Source: Bacteroidota bacterium
GTDB taxonomy: Bacteria; Bacteroidota; Bacteroidia; Cytophagales; Hymenobacteraceae
DNA length: 6,259 nt
NCBI GenBank assembly: GCA_023424725.1
Contig: JAFADQ010000298.1
Location: forward strand, 1-6,259
Reading direction: 5' to 3'
Shown: positions 5,365 through 6,259 of the stretch, one piece after another
How the letters are laid out: the number at the start of each line of letters is the position of its first letter
How positions within the stretch are numbered: position 1 is the first letter of the stretch
Made by a program: the position numbers and the translations under genes
Notes under the pieces: generated by a model
Database searches by the model: none
What the model saw: only the letters and a program-made list of their open reading frames with translations
What the model was told of the DNA's origin: nothing

Positions 5365-6259
5365 ATGCAAAAAATAGACGTAGAAAAACTCTCCACCCTT
5401 ACCGGCCACCGCGATTGTGTGTATACTGTAGAGGAGGGCCTGGAGCCGGGTACTTTTTACTCTGCCGCCGGCGACGGGCAAATTGCGCAGTGGGATTTTT
5501 CGGGCGAAGATAAAGGCGGGCTTTTGGCAAACGTAGACCGGTCGGTGTATGCGCTAAAGTTGCTGCGAGGGGCAAATTTGCTGCTGATAGGGCACAATTT
5601 TAACGGACTTCAGGTTATTGATCTGATTCAGAAAAAAAACATAAAAACGGTGCCCTTGCCGCCGGTCGCTATTTTCGATATTGCGCATTACGAGGCTGCG
5701 GGGCTCGTTTTCGTGGCCATGGGCGATGGAAGTATCGTGGTGCTGGACGATAAAATATTCAGCATAAAAAACACGCTTAATTACTCCGGCAAAAGTGTGC
5801 GAAGTCTGGATATAAACCTGAAAACCAAGGAACTGGCTGCCGGGTACAGCGACCATTTTATCCGGATTTTCGATCTGGAAACCCTCTGCCTGAAACAAGA
5901 AATAGAAAGCCATACCAACTCGGTTTTTGTGGTGAAATACACGCCCGATGGCCAACATTTGCTCTCCGGAAGCCGCGATGCGCATTTGCGTATCTGGGAA
6001 GTTGATAACCAGTATGTTGAGCGCGAGGCGATAGTAGCGCACATGTATACGATTAACGATATCGCGTTTAGCCCCGACGGCCGGTTTTTTGCCACCTGCA
6101 GCAAAGATAAATCTATTAAGATTTGGGATGCCCAAAATTATAAGCTGCTGAAAGTGATAGACAAAGCTAGAAACGCGGGCCACGGCTCTTCGGTGAATAA
6201 ATTATTTTGGACGGACGCGCAAAATAAGTTAGTTTCGTGTAGCGATGACCGTACGGTAT
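5365..6259 (+). CDS. WD40-repeat beta-propeller protein (3' end cut by the window)
   Basis: The frame is open from ATG at 5365 to the window edge: 298 codons plus one base, no stop yet. The protein reads as seven WD40 blades. Blade 1 runs 13-44 (TGHRDCVYTV ... GDGQIAQWD). Divergent blades follow near 60-86, 100-128 and 143-170 (ending IRIFD). Then come canonical ones at 182-212 (SHTNSVFVVKYTPDG ... LRIWEV), 225-255 (AHMYTINDIAFSPDG ... IKIWDA) and 271-298 (GHGSSVNKLF ... SCSDDRTV), the last lacking its final strand. Only a few more residues should be needed to close the propeller. There is no signal peptide or membrane segment, so a cytoplasmic protein-interaction scaffold is likely; no enzymatic motif was seen. 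The start is supported by the TACCTTTG box at 5337-5344 and the immediate onset of blade 1. A role cannot be assigned from the neighbours. Confidence 0.88.
   Translation, partial: MQKIDVEKLSTLTGHRDCVYTVEEGLEPGTFYSAAGDGQIAQWDFSGEDKGGLLANVDRSVYALKLLRGANLLLIGHNFNGLQVIDLIQKKNIKTVPLPPVAIFDIAHYEAAGLVFVAMGDGSIVVLDDKIFSIKNTLNYSGKSVRSLDINLKTKELAAGYSDHFIRIFDLETLCLKQEIESHTNSVFVVKYTPDGQHLLSGSRDAHLRIWEVDNQYVEREAIVAHMYTINDIAFSPDGRFFATCSKDKSIKIWDAQNYKLLKVIDKARNAGHGSSVNKLFWTDAQNKLVSCSDDRTV

Noticed and set aside
5554..6183. 209-codon minus-strand frame opposite the WD40 gene (and 5781-6104)
   Set aside because: It is the antisense of regularly spaced WD40 blades; no independent protein features.

Overview
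The window looks like chromosomal DNA from a Gram-negative member of the Bacteroidota, most likely Cytophagales (a Hymenobacter/Pontibacter/Adhaeribacter-type genome). The reasons are protein families written in the Bacteroidota style (MCE-protein tail, HEAT plus SirB1-type transglutaminase-like protein, single-operon redoxin, seven-bladed WD40 protein), the general lack of Shine-Dalgarno sequences before start codons, a good TAnnTTTG-type -7 box before the last gene, and intergenic regions full of short palindromic repeats. The lineage is an inference from these traits, not from a marker gene.

Layout. Positions 3-224 (+) are the C-terminal end of an MCE/MlaD-family lipid-transport protein. 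A 513-bp intergenic stretch follows, holding a probable rho-independent terminator (326-350) and several degenerate repeat hairpins. Next is a complete acyl-CoA carboxylase carboxyltransferase subunit of the methylcrotonyl-CoA-carboxylase beta type (738-2372, +). A 154-bp spacer is almost filled by a long imperfect inverted repeat (2378-2521) that ends 5 bp before the next start codon. Then comes a HEAT plus Transglut_core2 (SirB1-like) protein (2527-3432, +). A convergent intergenic region (3433-3741) holds a nested pair of inverted repeats. On the minus strand is a two-gene unit: a 4'-phosphopantetheinyl transferase (4352-5005), then, after 10 bp, an exported redoxin/thioredoxin-fold protein (3742-4341). 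The divergent spacer 5006-5364 holds a second copy of the 145-bp repeat and a Bacteroidota-type promoter. The last gene is a WD40 beta-propeller protein (5365 to the window end, +, truncated by the window edge).

How the genes fit together. Most are housekeeping genes with no obvious shared pathway: acyl-CoA carboxylation, carrier-protein activation, envelope lipid transport, periplasmic redox. The PPTase and redoxin are probably co-transcribed. No defence system, CRISPR array, RNA gene, prophage or transposase is visible.

The most noteworthy structure is a ~145-bp MITE-like element with ~32-bp terminal inverted repeats. It is present twice in opposite orientations (3557-3712 and 5096-5253), exactly bracketing the two-gene minus-strand unit. 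Also worth a look are the 30-bp inverted repeat abutting the SirB1-like start codon, the lost His/Cys positions in that protein, and the redoxin whose first CxxC cysteine is replaced. I see no convincing evidence of a previously undescribed multi-gene system.
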